This document shows positions 57,968-64,000 of a stretch of DNA of 64,000 bases, piece by piece (position 1 is the first letter of the stretch; each line of letters opens with the position of its first letter). The notes under the pieces were generated by a model that saw only the letters and a program-made list of their open reading frames with translations, was not told the origin of the DNA and made no database searches. The position numbers were made by a program, and so were the translations under genes. The stretch is from Geopseudomonas sagittaria (GTDB lineage Bacteria > Pseudomonadota > Gammaproteobacteria > Pseudomonadales > Pseudomonadaceae), in the NCBI RefSeq assembly GCF_900115715.1, contig NZ_FOXM01000011.1:78798-142797 (forward strand). The letters are read 5' to 3'.

Positions 57968-58385
57968 GAATGTCTCCTTGAACAGTGATGGATACGACGT
58001 CGGAATTGCCCGAAATCAGGACTGAGTGCAAGGAGCCAGGAAAACCGAAATATGATTGGATCAAGATCTAAACCAGTCGATTACGATGACACAAGCAAAC
58101 AGTGGGAATAACCTACGCGGTAATTTCCCGCGGTGCAAATCCTTTCTGCTCACTGTCTGCGCCTCTCGTCGGCGGCGCGCGGCCGGTGCTGGCCGGCCAA
58201 CGCCCGGCTGTGCGGCATGTTCGCTTTGGAATCAATGGCTTGCCATCGCTCGGTGCTGCGCCGGGCGCGCGCCGGTGCGCTGACGAAAAAAACACCGGCG
58301 GCGGCGGCGATTGGCCGGCCGACGGAGCGCTGCTTGTCCGGCGATCTCGGCTAGAATGCCGGTCCTGGCAATCAAGGTAAGCGAC
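57968..58385. other. Divergent intergenic region, csp and cvfB-like
   Basis: About 420 bases without a gene. The csp-proximal 150 bases are AT-richer (AATATGATTGGATCAAGATCTAAACC) and probably hold the csp promoter and 5' leader on the minus strand. A TAGAAT -10 candidate for the plus-strand gene is at 58352-58357, with a weak -35. Short open frames here are not convincing. Confidence 0.5.
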
Positions 58386-59222
58386 ATGGCACTGATCGGG
58401 CGTTTCAATTCTCTGCAGGTGGTCAAGCACACCGACTTCGGCCTCTATCTGGATGGCGGTCCGGACGGCGAAATACTCCTGCCGCGGCGCTACATCCCCG
58501 CAGGTGAGCCGTGCGAGATCGGTGACTGGCTCAACGTGTTCGTCTATCTGGACAGCGAAGACCGCATCATCGCCACCACGCAGAAACCCAAGGTCCAGGT
58601 CGGTGGCTTCGCCAGCCTCAAGGTGGTGGAGATCAGTCATGTCGGTCTGTTCCTCGACTGGGGCCTGCCCAAGGACCTGTTACTGCCGCACTCCGAGGAA
58701 AAGCGCCCGCTGCAGGTTGGCGACTACTGCGTGGTGCACGTCTACCTCGACCCGCGCACCCGGCGCATCACCGCCACCGCGCGCCTGGATCGCTACCTCG
58801 ACAACACCCAGCCCAACTACAAGCCCGGGCAGGCAGTCGAGCTGCTGGTGGCCGAGCGCACCGACCTTGGCTTCAAGGCCATCGTCAACGGCAAGCACTG
58901 GGGGCTGATCCACAAGAACGAGCTGTTCAAGTTCGTGCGCGTGGGCATGCAGGAAACCGGCTACATCCGCGAAGTCCGCGCGGACGGCAAGATCAGCCTG
59001 AGCCTGCAACCGATCGGCCAGGGCGCCGCCGACAGTCTCGGCGAGCAGATCCTTGCCAGGTTGCGCGCCGAGGGCGGCAGCCTGGCGCTGAGCGACAAGA
59101 GCCCGCCGGAGCTCATCGCCAAGCTGTTCGGGGTGAGCAAGGGCAACTTCAAGAAGGCCATCGGCGGGCTGTACAAGCAGGGGCTGATCGTGATCCGCGA
59201 CGAGCGCATCGAACTGCCCTGA
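58386..59222 (+). CDS. CvfB-like S1 RNA-binding protein
   Basis: A 278-residue protein with three S1-like OB folds (for example SLKVVEISHVGLFLDWGLPKDLLLP and VELLVAERTDLGFKAIVNGKHWGLI) and a C-terminal winged helix (SPPELIAKLFGVSKGNFKKAIGGLYKQGLI), as in CvfB/YitL proteins. Probably an RNA-binding regulator or translation factor. The ATG at 58386 follows AAGGTAAG. The msr genes run convergently, with 6 bases between the stops. Confidence 0.85.
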   Translation: MALIGRFNSLQVVKHTDFGLYLDGGPDGEILLPRRYIPAGEPCEIGDWLNVFVYLDSEDRIIATTQKPKVQVGGFASLKVVEISHVGLFLDWGLPKDLLLPHSEEKRPLQVGDYCVVHVYLDPRTRRITATARLDRYLDNTQPNYKPGQAVELLVAERTDLGFKAIVNGKHWGLIHKNELFKFVRVGMQETGYIREVRADGKISLSLQPIGQGAADSLGEQILARLRAEGGSLALSDKSPPELIAKLFGVSKGNFKKAIGGLYKQGLIVIRDERIELP

Positions 59223-59228
59223 GCCTGC

Positions 59229-59894
59229 TCACGGCTTTTTCCCCCACAGTTCCTCCAGGCGCGCATCGCGGCCGCAGCGGGTGCGGTAGAAGTGGTAGCG
59301 CAGGGGGTTCTTGCGGTAGTAGTTCTGGTGATACTCCTCGGCCGGATAGAAGGTGGCGGCGGGGAGGATCTCGGTGACGACCGGTTTGGCAAAGCGCCCC
59401 GAGGCCTGCAGTGCGGCCTTCGACGCCTCGGCCAGGCGCTGCTGCTCGGGGCTGCGATAGAAGATCGCGCTGCGGTACTGCGAGCCGATGTCGCAGAACT
59501 GGCCGGTGGCGGTCAGCGGGTCGATGTTCGGCCAGAAGACCTCCAGCAGCTTGGCATAGCTGGTCTGCGCCGGATCGAAGCGCACCAGCACGGACTCGAT
59601 ATGGCCAGTGCCGCCCGCCGACACCTGTTCGTAGGTCGGGTTGGCCAGGCTGCCGCCGGTATAGCCCGAGGTGGTGGACAGCACCCCCGGCACCTTGTCG
59701 AAGTCCGACTCCAGACACCAGAAGCAGCCACCGGCGAAAATCGCCGTGGCCGCCGGGTCGTCGGCCCTGCTGGGCGTCGCCGGGCTGTCGGCCGCGAGGA
59801 CCTGTGGCGGGGCCAGGACCGCCAGCAACAGCGCCAGCAGTCCGCAGTGCAGACGGCCGGCGCGCGGCACCGACCAGGCAATCGTGCGGATCAT
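59229..59894 (-). CDS. msrA: Exported peptide methionine sulfoxide reductase A
   Basis: A 221-residue MsrA that reduces the S-epimer of methionine sulfoxide. The active site IFAGGCFWCLESDF contains the catalytic Cys, and the fold follows through GYTGGSLANPTYEQVSAGGTGHIESV and FYPAEEYHQNYY. An N-terminal signal (LHCGLLALLLAVLAPPQVLA) sends it to the periplasm, unlike the usual cytosolic MsrA. Its GAGGAG ribosome site lies inside the end of msrB, and two bases separate the genes. Confidence 0.9.
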   Translation of the reverse strand: MIRTIAWSVPRAGRLHCGLLALLLAVLAPPQVLAADSPATPSRADDPAATAIFAGGCFWCLESDFDKVPGVLSTTSGYTGGSLANPTYEQVSAGGTGHIESVLVRFDPAQTSYAKLLEVFWPNIDPLTATGQFCDIGSQYRSAIFYRSPEQQRLAEASKAALQASGRFAKPVVTEILPAATFYPAEEYHQNYYRKNPLRYHFYRTRCGRDARLEELWGKKP

Positions 59895-59896
59895 CT

Positions 59897-60415
59897 TCAA
59901 CTCCTCAATTCGGGCAGAGGTTCGGCTCGCGGTATGAAGCGCAGCGCCAGACCGTTGTTGCACCAGCGCTCGCCGCGCGGCGGCGGGCCATCGTCGAACA
60001 GGTGGCCCTGGTGTCCGCCGCAGCGCACGCAGTGGTACTCGATGCGCGGCCAGATCAGCTTGAAGTCGCGCTGGCGGCCGACATGCGCCTCGTCGAGCGG
60101 CTGGGTGAAGCTCGGCCAGCCGGTTTTGCTGTCGTACTTGTGCCGGCTGTCGAACAGCGGCAGGTAGCAGGCGGCGCAGACGAAGGTGCCGTCGCGGTGC
60201 TCGTCGTTCAGCGGGCTGCTGCCCGCCGCTTCGGTGTCTCCCTCGAACAACACGCGCCACGCCGCCGGCGAGAGCAGCGGACGCCATTCGCTGGCCGGCT
60301 TGGCGAGTGGCGTCAGCTCGGCGGCCGAAGCGGCCACGGCCGCGCGGCCGTGGCCGCCGAGCAGCGCCCAGGCCGGCAGCAGGGCCAGCCCCTGGAGCAG
60401 GAGTCGTCGCTTCAT
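59897..60415 (-). CDS. msrB: Exported peptide methionine sulfoxide reductase B
   Basis: A 172-residue MsrB that reduces the R-epimer of methionine sulfoxide. Zinc-binding pairs CAAC and CVRCGGHQGHLF are present, as are GWPSFTQP and the catalytic Cys in ERWCNNGLALRF. The N-terminus MKRRLLLQGLALLPAWALLGG looks like a signal, perhaps Tat-type (KRRLLLQ). With msrA it forms a periplasmic repair pair for proteins oxidised by HOCl or peroxide. The ATG at 60415 is favoured; an ATG 18 bases earlier (MHGGAI) is also possible. Confidence 0.88.
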   Translation of the reverse strand: MKRRLLLQGLALLPAWALLGGHGRAAVAASAAELTPLAKPASEWRPLLSPAAWRVLFEGDTEAAGSSPLNDEHRDGTFVCAACYLPLFDSRHKYDSKTGWPSFTQPLDEAHVGRQRDFKLIWPRIEYHCVRCGGHQGHLFDDGPPPRGERWCNNGLALRFIPRAEPLPELRS

Positions 60416-60915
60416 GATCGCTCCCCCATGCATGGGTGGTGTACGAAGATTAGACAGGTGCAGACCCCTGGTGTTACGGGCGCCACTGACGAGTCGCTGC
60501 CTGGCGAGGAGTGCTGCTGCGCGGCCTGCCCTTGATTTGTGCAAGCCTGCCCGCTGAGGCCACGGAAATTACATGACAGGTTGCTGACTGAAACCGCGGC
60601 TATGGAAATACCTTTTTAAAATCAATGAATTGCTGTTTTTATGCCGGCCTACATGCGTTTTCGATGGCCGTTTCGGTCCTCTCAAGTGGCAACGGGTTTC
60701 CATGAAAAATGCAATCTTGTCCATGAAAGATGCATTCTGTCCGCAGGATTACGCCCCCATAATGCGCCCCACGGACCGCTGACCGGTCGGGCAAATTGCC
60801 CGCAAGTCGACCAGACTGAATGGGTGGCTACTGTTGCCCATGCATTCCCGAGCCTTGAGTCCACGACGTGCATCGACAGTGCCCACACAATAAGTATCTG
60901 CTTGGACATACCGCC
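60416..60915. promoter_or_regulatory. Intergenic region with 21-bp direct repeats and promoter for the C2-like gene
   Basis: Two imperfect 21-base direct repeats, 60700-60720 and 60721-60741, both start CCATGAAA and contain ATGCA. The second overlaps TTCTGT (60735-60740), which lies 17 bases from CATAAT (60758-60763). A perfect dyad CGGGCAAATTGCCCG is at 60788-60802. The layout fits an activator on the direct repeats and a repressor on the dyad. The left 200 bases are AT-rich and carry no gene. Confidence 0.5.
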
Positions 60916-62085
60916 ATGAAACGACCGAATCCCATGCTCGAGAAGCTGAAGACCATTCTGCCGGCCATCGCAGCGAACGCCGCCCAGGCAGAGCTTGAGC
61001 GCAAGGTGCCGGACGAGAACATTGCTCTGCTGAAGAGCATCGGCATGCATCGTGTCTTCCAGCCCAAAGCCTACGGCGGTCTGGAAATATCCCTGCCCGA
61101 GTTCACCGACTGCGTGGCTGCCCTGGCCGGCGCCTGTGGCGGCACCGCGTGGGCCTTCAGCCTGCTGTGCACCCACAGCCACCAGCTGGCGATGTTCCCC
61201 AAGCAGCTGCAGGACGAGATCTGGGGCGAAAACCCGGATGCCACCGCCAGCAGCAGCATCGCGCCGTTCAGCACCATCGAGGAAACCGAGGGCGGCGTGC
61301 TGCTCAGCGGCGAGATGGGCTGGAGCAGCGGCTGCGACCACGCCGAGTGGGCCATCGTCGGCATGCGCCGCAAGAACGCCGAAGGCGAGCTGGTCTACAG
61401 CTTCGGCGTACTGCCGCGCAGCGACTACGAGATCCGCGACGACTGGTTCGCCGTCGGCATGCGCAGCAGCGGCTCGAAGACTCTGGTGATCAAGAACGCC
61501 TTCATCCCCAACTACCGCATCCAGGCGGCCAAGGACATGATGGAAGGCCGCTCCGCCGGCCGCGATCTGTATCCGGACAGCAAGATCTTCCACACCCCGT
61601 ACCGTCCGTACTTCGCCTGCGGCTTCGCCGCCATCAGCCTCGGTGTGGCCGAGCGCATGCTGGTCGCGTTCAAGGAAAAGCAGCAGAACCGCGTGCGGGC
61701 CTACACTGGCGCTAACGTGGGGGCTGCCACTCCGGCACTAATGCGCCTGGCCGAGTCGACCCACCAGGTCGCCGCCGCCCGCGCCTTCCTGGAGAAGACC
61801 TGGGAAGAGCACGCCGAGTTTGGCGAGCGCCACCAGTTCCCGACCCGCTCCGAGCTGGCCTTTTGGCGTACCAACCAGGCCTATGCGGTGAAGATGTGCA
61901 TTGCTGCCGTCGACCGTCTGTTCGAAGCCGCCGGCGCCACCAGCTGGTTCGACAACAGCGAGATCCAGCGTCTGTTCCGCGACTCGCACATGACCGGTGC
62001 GCACGCCTACACCGACTACGACGTCTGCGCGCAGATCCTCGGCCGCGAGCTGATGGGCCTGGAGCCGGATCCGACCATGGTCTGA
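60916..62085 (+). CDS. p-Hydroxyphenylacetate hydroxylase C2-like flavin monooxygenase
   Basis: A 389-residue class D flavoprotein monooxygenase with the acyl-CoA dehydrogenase fold, very close to the oxygenase component C2 of Acinetobacter 4-hydroxyphenylacetate 3-hydroxylase as I recall it (shared KVPDENIALLKSIGMHR, AFSLLCTHSHQLAMF, ATASSSIAPF, GWSSGCDHAEWAIVG, and the C-terminus QILGRELMGLEPDPTMV). It uses FMNH2 and O2 to hydroxylate a phenol ortho to the OH. The reductase C1 that should supply FMNH2 is not within the window. The ATG at 60916 has only a weak ribosome site; the unit ends in a strong terminator. Confidence 0.87.
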   Translation: MKRPNPMLEKLKTILPAIAANAAQAELERKVPDENIALLKSIGMHRVFQPKAYGGLEISLPEFTDCVAALAGACGGTAWAFSLLCTHSHQLAMFPKQLQDEIWGENPDATASSSIAPFSTIEETEGGVLLSGEMGWSSGCDHAEWAIVGMRRKNAEGELVYSFGVLPRSDYEIRDDWFAVGMRSSGSKTLVIKNAFIPNYRIQAAKDMMEGRSAGRDLYPDSKIFHTPYRPYFACGFAAISLGVAERMLVAFKEKQQNRVRAYTGANVGAATPALMRLAESTHQVAAARAFLEKTWEEHAEFGERHQFPTRSELAFWRTNQAYAVKMCIAAVDRLFEAAGATSWFDNSEIQRLFRDSHMTGAHAYTDYDVCAQILGRELMGLEPDPTMV

Positions 62086-62100
62086 GTGGGGTCGTAACGA

Positions 62101-62132
62101 AAAAAGGGGTTGCCGCGAGGCAACCCCTTTTT
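62101..62132. terminator. Bidirectional terminator
   Basis: AAAAAGGGGTTGCC, loop GCGA, GGCAACCCCTTTTT: a perfect 14-bp pair with T-runs on both strands. It serves the C2-like gene and the convergent small secreted-protein gene. Confidence 0.9.
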
Positions 62133-62176
62133 GTTGTCTGGTGACTGCCCGCCAGCCAGTGCGGCGGGCGGCCACC

Positions 62177-62509
62177 TCAGTCGATGCGGGTGAAGGTAGC
62201 GGTGCCGATGCCCTCAATCTGCTGGATCAGGGTGTCGCCGCCGTTCTCGATGCGCGCGTGCAGCAGCGCGGCGCCCTTGCTGTCGCGGGCCGTCACGAAG
62301 CCGTCCTTGTGAACCCATTCGGCGATGGCCAGCTTGTTGTCGCCTTCGCGGATGTACTGCGGGGTCAGCTCGACCGTGGCGCTCCTGACCTGCACGCCCA
62401 TGGCCTCCATGGTCATGGCGTAGGTGCCGTCAATGGCGTTGCCGGCAACGGCGGTATTGGCCAGGGTGGCCAGCAGGAGAGCGAGGGCGGAGAGAGAGCG
62501 AGTCTTCAT
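62177..62509 (-). CDS. Small secreted hypothetical protein
   Basis: A 110-residue protein with a signal peptide (SLSALALLLATLANTAVAG) and a short beta-rich mature domain (NAIDGTYAMTMEAMGVQVRSATVELTPQYI, then KGAALLHARIENGGDTLIQQIEGIG). No cysteine in the mature part and no family recognised. A purine-rich AAGGCC precedes the ATG at 62509. Confidence 0.7.
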   Translation of the reverse strand: MKTRSLSALALLLATLANTAVAGNAIDGTYAMTMEAMGVQVRSATVELTPQYIREGDNKLAIAEWVHKDGFVTARDSKGAALLHARIENGGDTLIQQIEGIGTATFTRID

Positions 62510-62729
62510 GGCGGGCCTTCCTTGTCGATGGCGGGTCACGGTCGCGCAGTGCGAGTGCAGGCTTGAGCGGTGGCAAGCCTGAGGATGCACTCCCGCCAGT
62601 TTCGGCGGGATCTTGCGGCGACCTGTTGAGCCAGCTTAGGCAGCCCGGGGCAGCGGTTTGTTGACCTGTGTCGGGTAAAAGCCTGCAGTTCGATGAACTT
62701 TCCGTGACAGTGACGCTTTTCTGCGGACG

Positions 62730-62756
62730 AAAAAAAGCCCCGCACGCGGCGGGGCC
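62730..62756 (-). terminator. Terminator after the truncated haemoglobin gene
   Basis: On the minus strand GCCCCGC and GCGGGGC pair around a short loop, followed by seven T. It lies 18 bases after the stop. Confidence 0.85.
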
Positions 62757-62773
62757 GTGACCGGCACGCGCCA

Positions 62774-63169
62774 TCAGGCGGGGGCGGATGTCTCGCGGTT
62801 GCGGATCATGTCGGCGATGGCCTGCAGCGGCTGCTTGAGCATCGCCTTCACCTCCTCGCTGGCGCCGACCTGTTCCAGGGCGCGGTCCATGCACAGCAGC
62901 CACTGGTCGCGCTCCTTCGGGCCGATGGCAAACGGGCGGTGCGGGCCGGTCATGCAGATCGAGCCGTACTTCTGCGCATACAGGTGCGGGCCGCCCAGCC
63001 AGCCGGAGAGGAACTCGAACAGCTTCTGGCGAATCCCCGACAGATCCTCGCCATGCATGCGGCGAATGTCCGCCGCCTCCGGCAGTTGCTCCATGCAGTC
63101 GTAGAAGGCCTCGCACAGACGGCGCACGCCATCTTCGCCGCCGAGCAGTTGGTAAGGGGTATGGTTCAT
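62774..63169 (-). CDS. Group II truncated haemoglobin
   Basis: A 131-residue globin of the trHbO (group II) type. The start YQLLGGEDGVRRLCEAFYDCM, the middle FEFLSGWLGGPHLYAQKYG and the haem-ligand His region ICMTGPHRPFAIGPKERDQWLLCM are diagnostic. Such proteins bind O2 or help handle NO and peroxide in low oxygen. The promoter has an ANR/FNR-like site at -41 of a candidate -10, so induction under oxygen limitation is likely. Confidence 0.92.
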   Translation of the reverse strand: MNHTPYQLLGGEDGVRRLCEAFYDCMEQLPEAADIRRMHGEDLSGIRQKLFEFLSGWLGGPHLYAQKYGSICMTGPHRPFAIGPKERDQWLLCMDRALEQVGASEEVKAMLKQPLQAIADMIRNRETSAPA

Positions 63170-63205
63170 GGCTGCACTCCGCCAGTTTTCTTCGGAAAGG
63201 GGCTG

Positions 63206-63246
63206 ATCTTGCCTGAGTGCAGCGCTGGGGAATTGACCTGGATCAG
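63206..63246 (-). promoter_or_regulatory. ANR/FNR-type promoter of the truncated haemoglobin gene
   Basis: TTGACCTGGATCAG (63233-63246) matches TTGAY-N4-RTCAA at nine of ten positions. On the minus strand CAAGAT (63206-63211) is a -10 candidate; the site's centre then falls at about -41, the class II activation position for FNR-family regulators. Confidence 0.6.
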
Positions 63247-63259
63247 TGGTCGGAACAGC

Positions 63260-63475
63260 CAAGAACTTCGCCCGAGGTCGGGCCTCCACAAGAGCGGGGA
63301 CCGCGCCGCAGTTGCAGGAGGCGCGCCCTCGCGGCGATGCGGGCCACAGGCCCGATCGCAAAAGCCCAAGAGCTTCGCCCCGAGGTCGGGCCTCCCACAA
63401 GAGCAGGGGCCGCGCGGCAGCTGTAGGAGGCGCGCCCTCGCGGCGATGCGGGTCGCAGACCCGCCCGAAAGCGGT
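63260..63475. repeat. Two tandem REP/BIME units beside the RAYT gene
   Basis: Two roughly 100-base units (63260-63359 and 63366-63475) share CCAAGA-CTTCGCCC, GAGGTCGGGCCTCC, CAAGAGC and AGGAGGCGCGCCCTCGCGGCGATGCGGG. The same unit is found after ligA and, in part, at the right edge. The arms are imperfect palindromes. Confidence 0.85.
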
Positions 63476-63477
63476 GC

Positions 63478-63924
63478 TTAAAGCCAGATCGCATCCCAGT
63501 GGGGATACTGACCCACTCGCTCGACCAGTCCAGCACGCACCGGGTTGGTCACGATATAGCGCGCCAGTGCCCGCAGATCCTCTTCTCGACGTAGTGCCCG
63601 ATCATGGAAACCATCCTGCCAGATCGATTGACCCATACGTCTGGCCGATAGTGACTTGACTCGTCCGACCAGCTCCGAAAGAGATCCTCGCTGCAGCTGC
63701 AAAAGCCAGTGCAAGTGATCCGGCATCAGCACGAAAGCCAGTGTCTGATGCGAGCCTCGAGCGGCATCTTCACGCATGATGCCGATGAGCATCCGTGCCA
63801 TGTCGAAGTCGCTGAAAAGCCGGGCACGATCACGGGTCACAGTGGTGACCACGTAGATCTGTCCCGTTGCAGACCAGCGACCCGCACGCAAGCGGTGGGC
63901 CGAGTGGTAGTCGTCCTTGAGCAT
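63478..63924 (-). CDS. REP-associated tyrosine transposase (RAYT)
   Basis: A 148-residue HUH-superfamily single-strand transposase of the Y1/TnpA-REP type. The HUH histidine pair is in LMPDHLHWLLQL; the catalytic Tyr is in RYIVTNPVRAGLV. It starts IYVVTTVTRDRARLFSDF, as in RAYTs. I chose the ATG at 63924 because AAGGA lies 8 bases upstream. REP units lie on both sides (63260-63475 and 63957-64000), the normal 'REPtron' arrangement. RAYTs are thought to move or multiply their REP sequences. Confidence 0.9.
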   Translation of the reverse strand: MLKDDYHSAHRLRAGRWSATGQIYVVTTVTRDRARLFSDFDMARMLIGIMREDAARGSHQTLAFVLMPDHLHWLLQLQRGSLSELVGRVKSLSARRMGQSIWQDGFHDRALRREEDLRALARYIVTNPVRAGLVERVGQYPHWDAIWL

Positions 63925-63956
63925 GAGGAAATCCTTTTCCGTCTGAAGACCAACAG

Positions 63957-64000
63957 CCAAGAGCTTCGCCCCGAGGTCGGGCCTCCTACAAGAGCGGGAG
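63957..64000. repeat. Partial REP unit at the window edge
   Basis: GCCAAGAGCTTCGCCCCGAGGTCGGGCCTCC starts a further copy of the REP unit; it is cut by the end of the window. It flanks the RAYT gene on its 5' side. Confidence 0.8.

Noticed and set aside
57782..57988. A 68-residue plus-strand frame opposite the cold-shock gene
   Set aside because: It is the mirror of a fully conserved csp gene and has no ribosome site of its own.
60868..60915. An earlier start for the C2-like gene at 60868
   Set aside because: The first 16 residues are unlike the family, and no ribosome site precedes them; MKRPNPMLEKL fits better, though the true start stays uncertain.
60880..60915. AATAAGTA in the C2-like gene leader considered as a Crc site
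   Set aside because: Only a single 7/8 match, not placed over the start region as in the hyu leaders; too weak to claim.

Overview
The window is GC-rich chromosomal DNA with dense, tightly packed genes and strong GC third-position bias. The protein sequences point to a Pseudomonas or close relative: a FleQ/FleN-type pair, a ccmABCDEFGHI operon, smc-zipA-ligA, prfB-lysS, a 180-kDa-class NAD glutamate dehydrogenase facing a moxR/bat operon, and REP palindromes with a REP-associated transposase. The order of the core blocks resembles Pseudomonas aeruginosa as I recall it. No rRNA, tRNA or CRISPR array was seen.

Layout. 1-2.9 kb: L-2-hydroxyglutarate oxidase and a class III aminotransferase (amino acid or lysine-type catabolism). 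2.9-4.3 kb: a GNAT acetyltransferase and an MqsR/MqsA toxin-antitoxin pair. 4.3-12.2 kb: a catabolic island on the minus strand with an AraC-type regulator, HyuA/HyuB ATP-dependent hydantoinase or lactamase subunits, an outer-membrane porin and an NCS1 permease. Its transcript leaders carry AACAACAA-like motifs typical of Hfq-Crc catabolite repression. 12.2-13.3 kb: a segmental duplication whose two copies flank a PhnB/VOC-fold gene and leave remnants of the permease and batD genes. 13.2-20.1 kb: a moxR-DUF58-DUF4381-batA-batB/TPR-batD operon with overlapping stop/start codons. 20.2-28.2 kb: gdhB, a gamma-glutamylpolyamine synthetase-like enzyme and an MFS transporter.

28.3-30.7 kb holds the most unusual item: a translationally coupled FleQ-like/FleN-like pair. 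The FleQ-like protein keeps the three c-di-GMP-binding motifs and the DNA-binding helix-turn-helix. It has lost the sigma-54 contact threonine (GAFTGA is GAFVGA), an arginine finger and the glutamate-switch asparagine. Its FleN-like partner keeps the KGGVGKT loop but has lost a switch-I aspartate. This looks like a c-di-GMP-responsive DNA-binding module without the ATPase-driven activator function.

30.8-37.9 kb is the cytochrome c maturation operon ccmA-I, with a repeat-encoded tail on CcmH. 38-41.3 kb: guanine deaminase, an Arg/Gln-rich lipoprotein and a voltage-gated K+ channel with a zinc ribbon. 41.6-48.6 kb: smc, zipA, ligA. 48.9-51.6 kb: prfB, with its programmed frameshift, and lysS. 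51.7-60.4 kb: assorted housekeeping and stress genes, including a degenerate pseudouridine synthase, a luciferase-like monooxygenase, a cold-shock protein, a CvfB-like S1 protein and exported MsrB/MsrA. 60.4-64 kb: an orphan HPA-hydroxylase C2-like oxygenase with a repeat-rich promoter, a small secreted protein, a truncated haemoglobin behind an ANR-like site, and a REP/RAYT element at the window edge.
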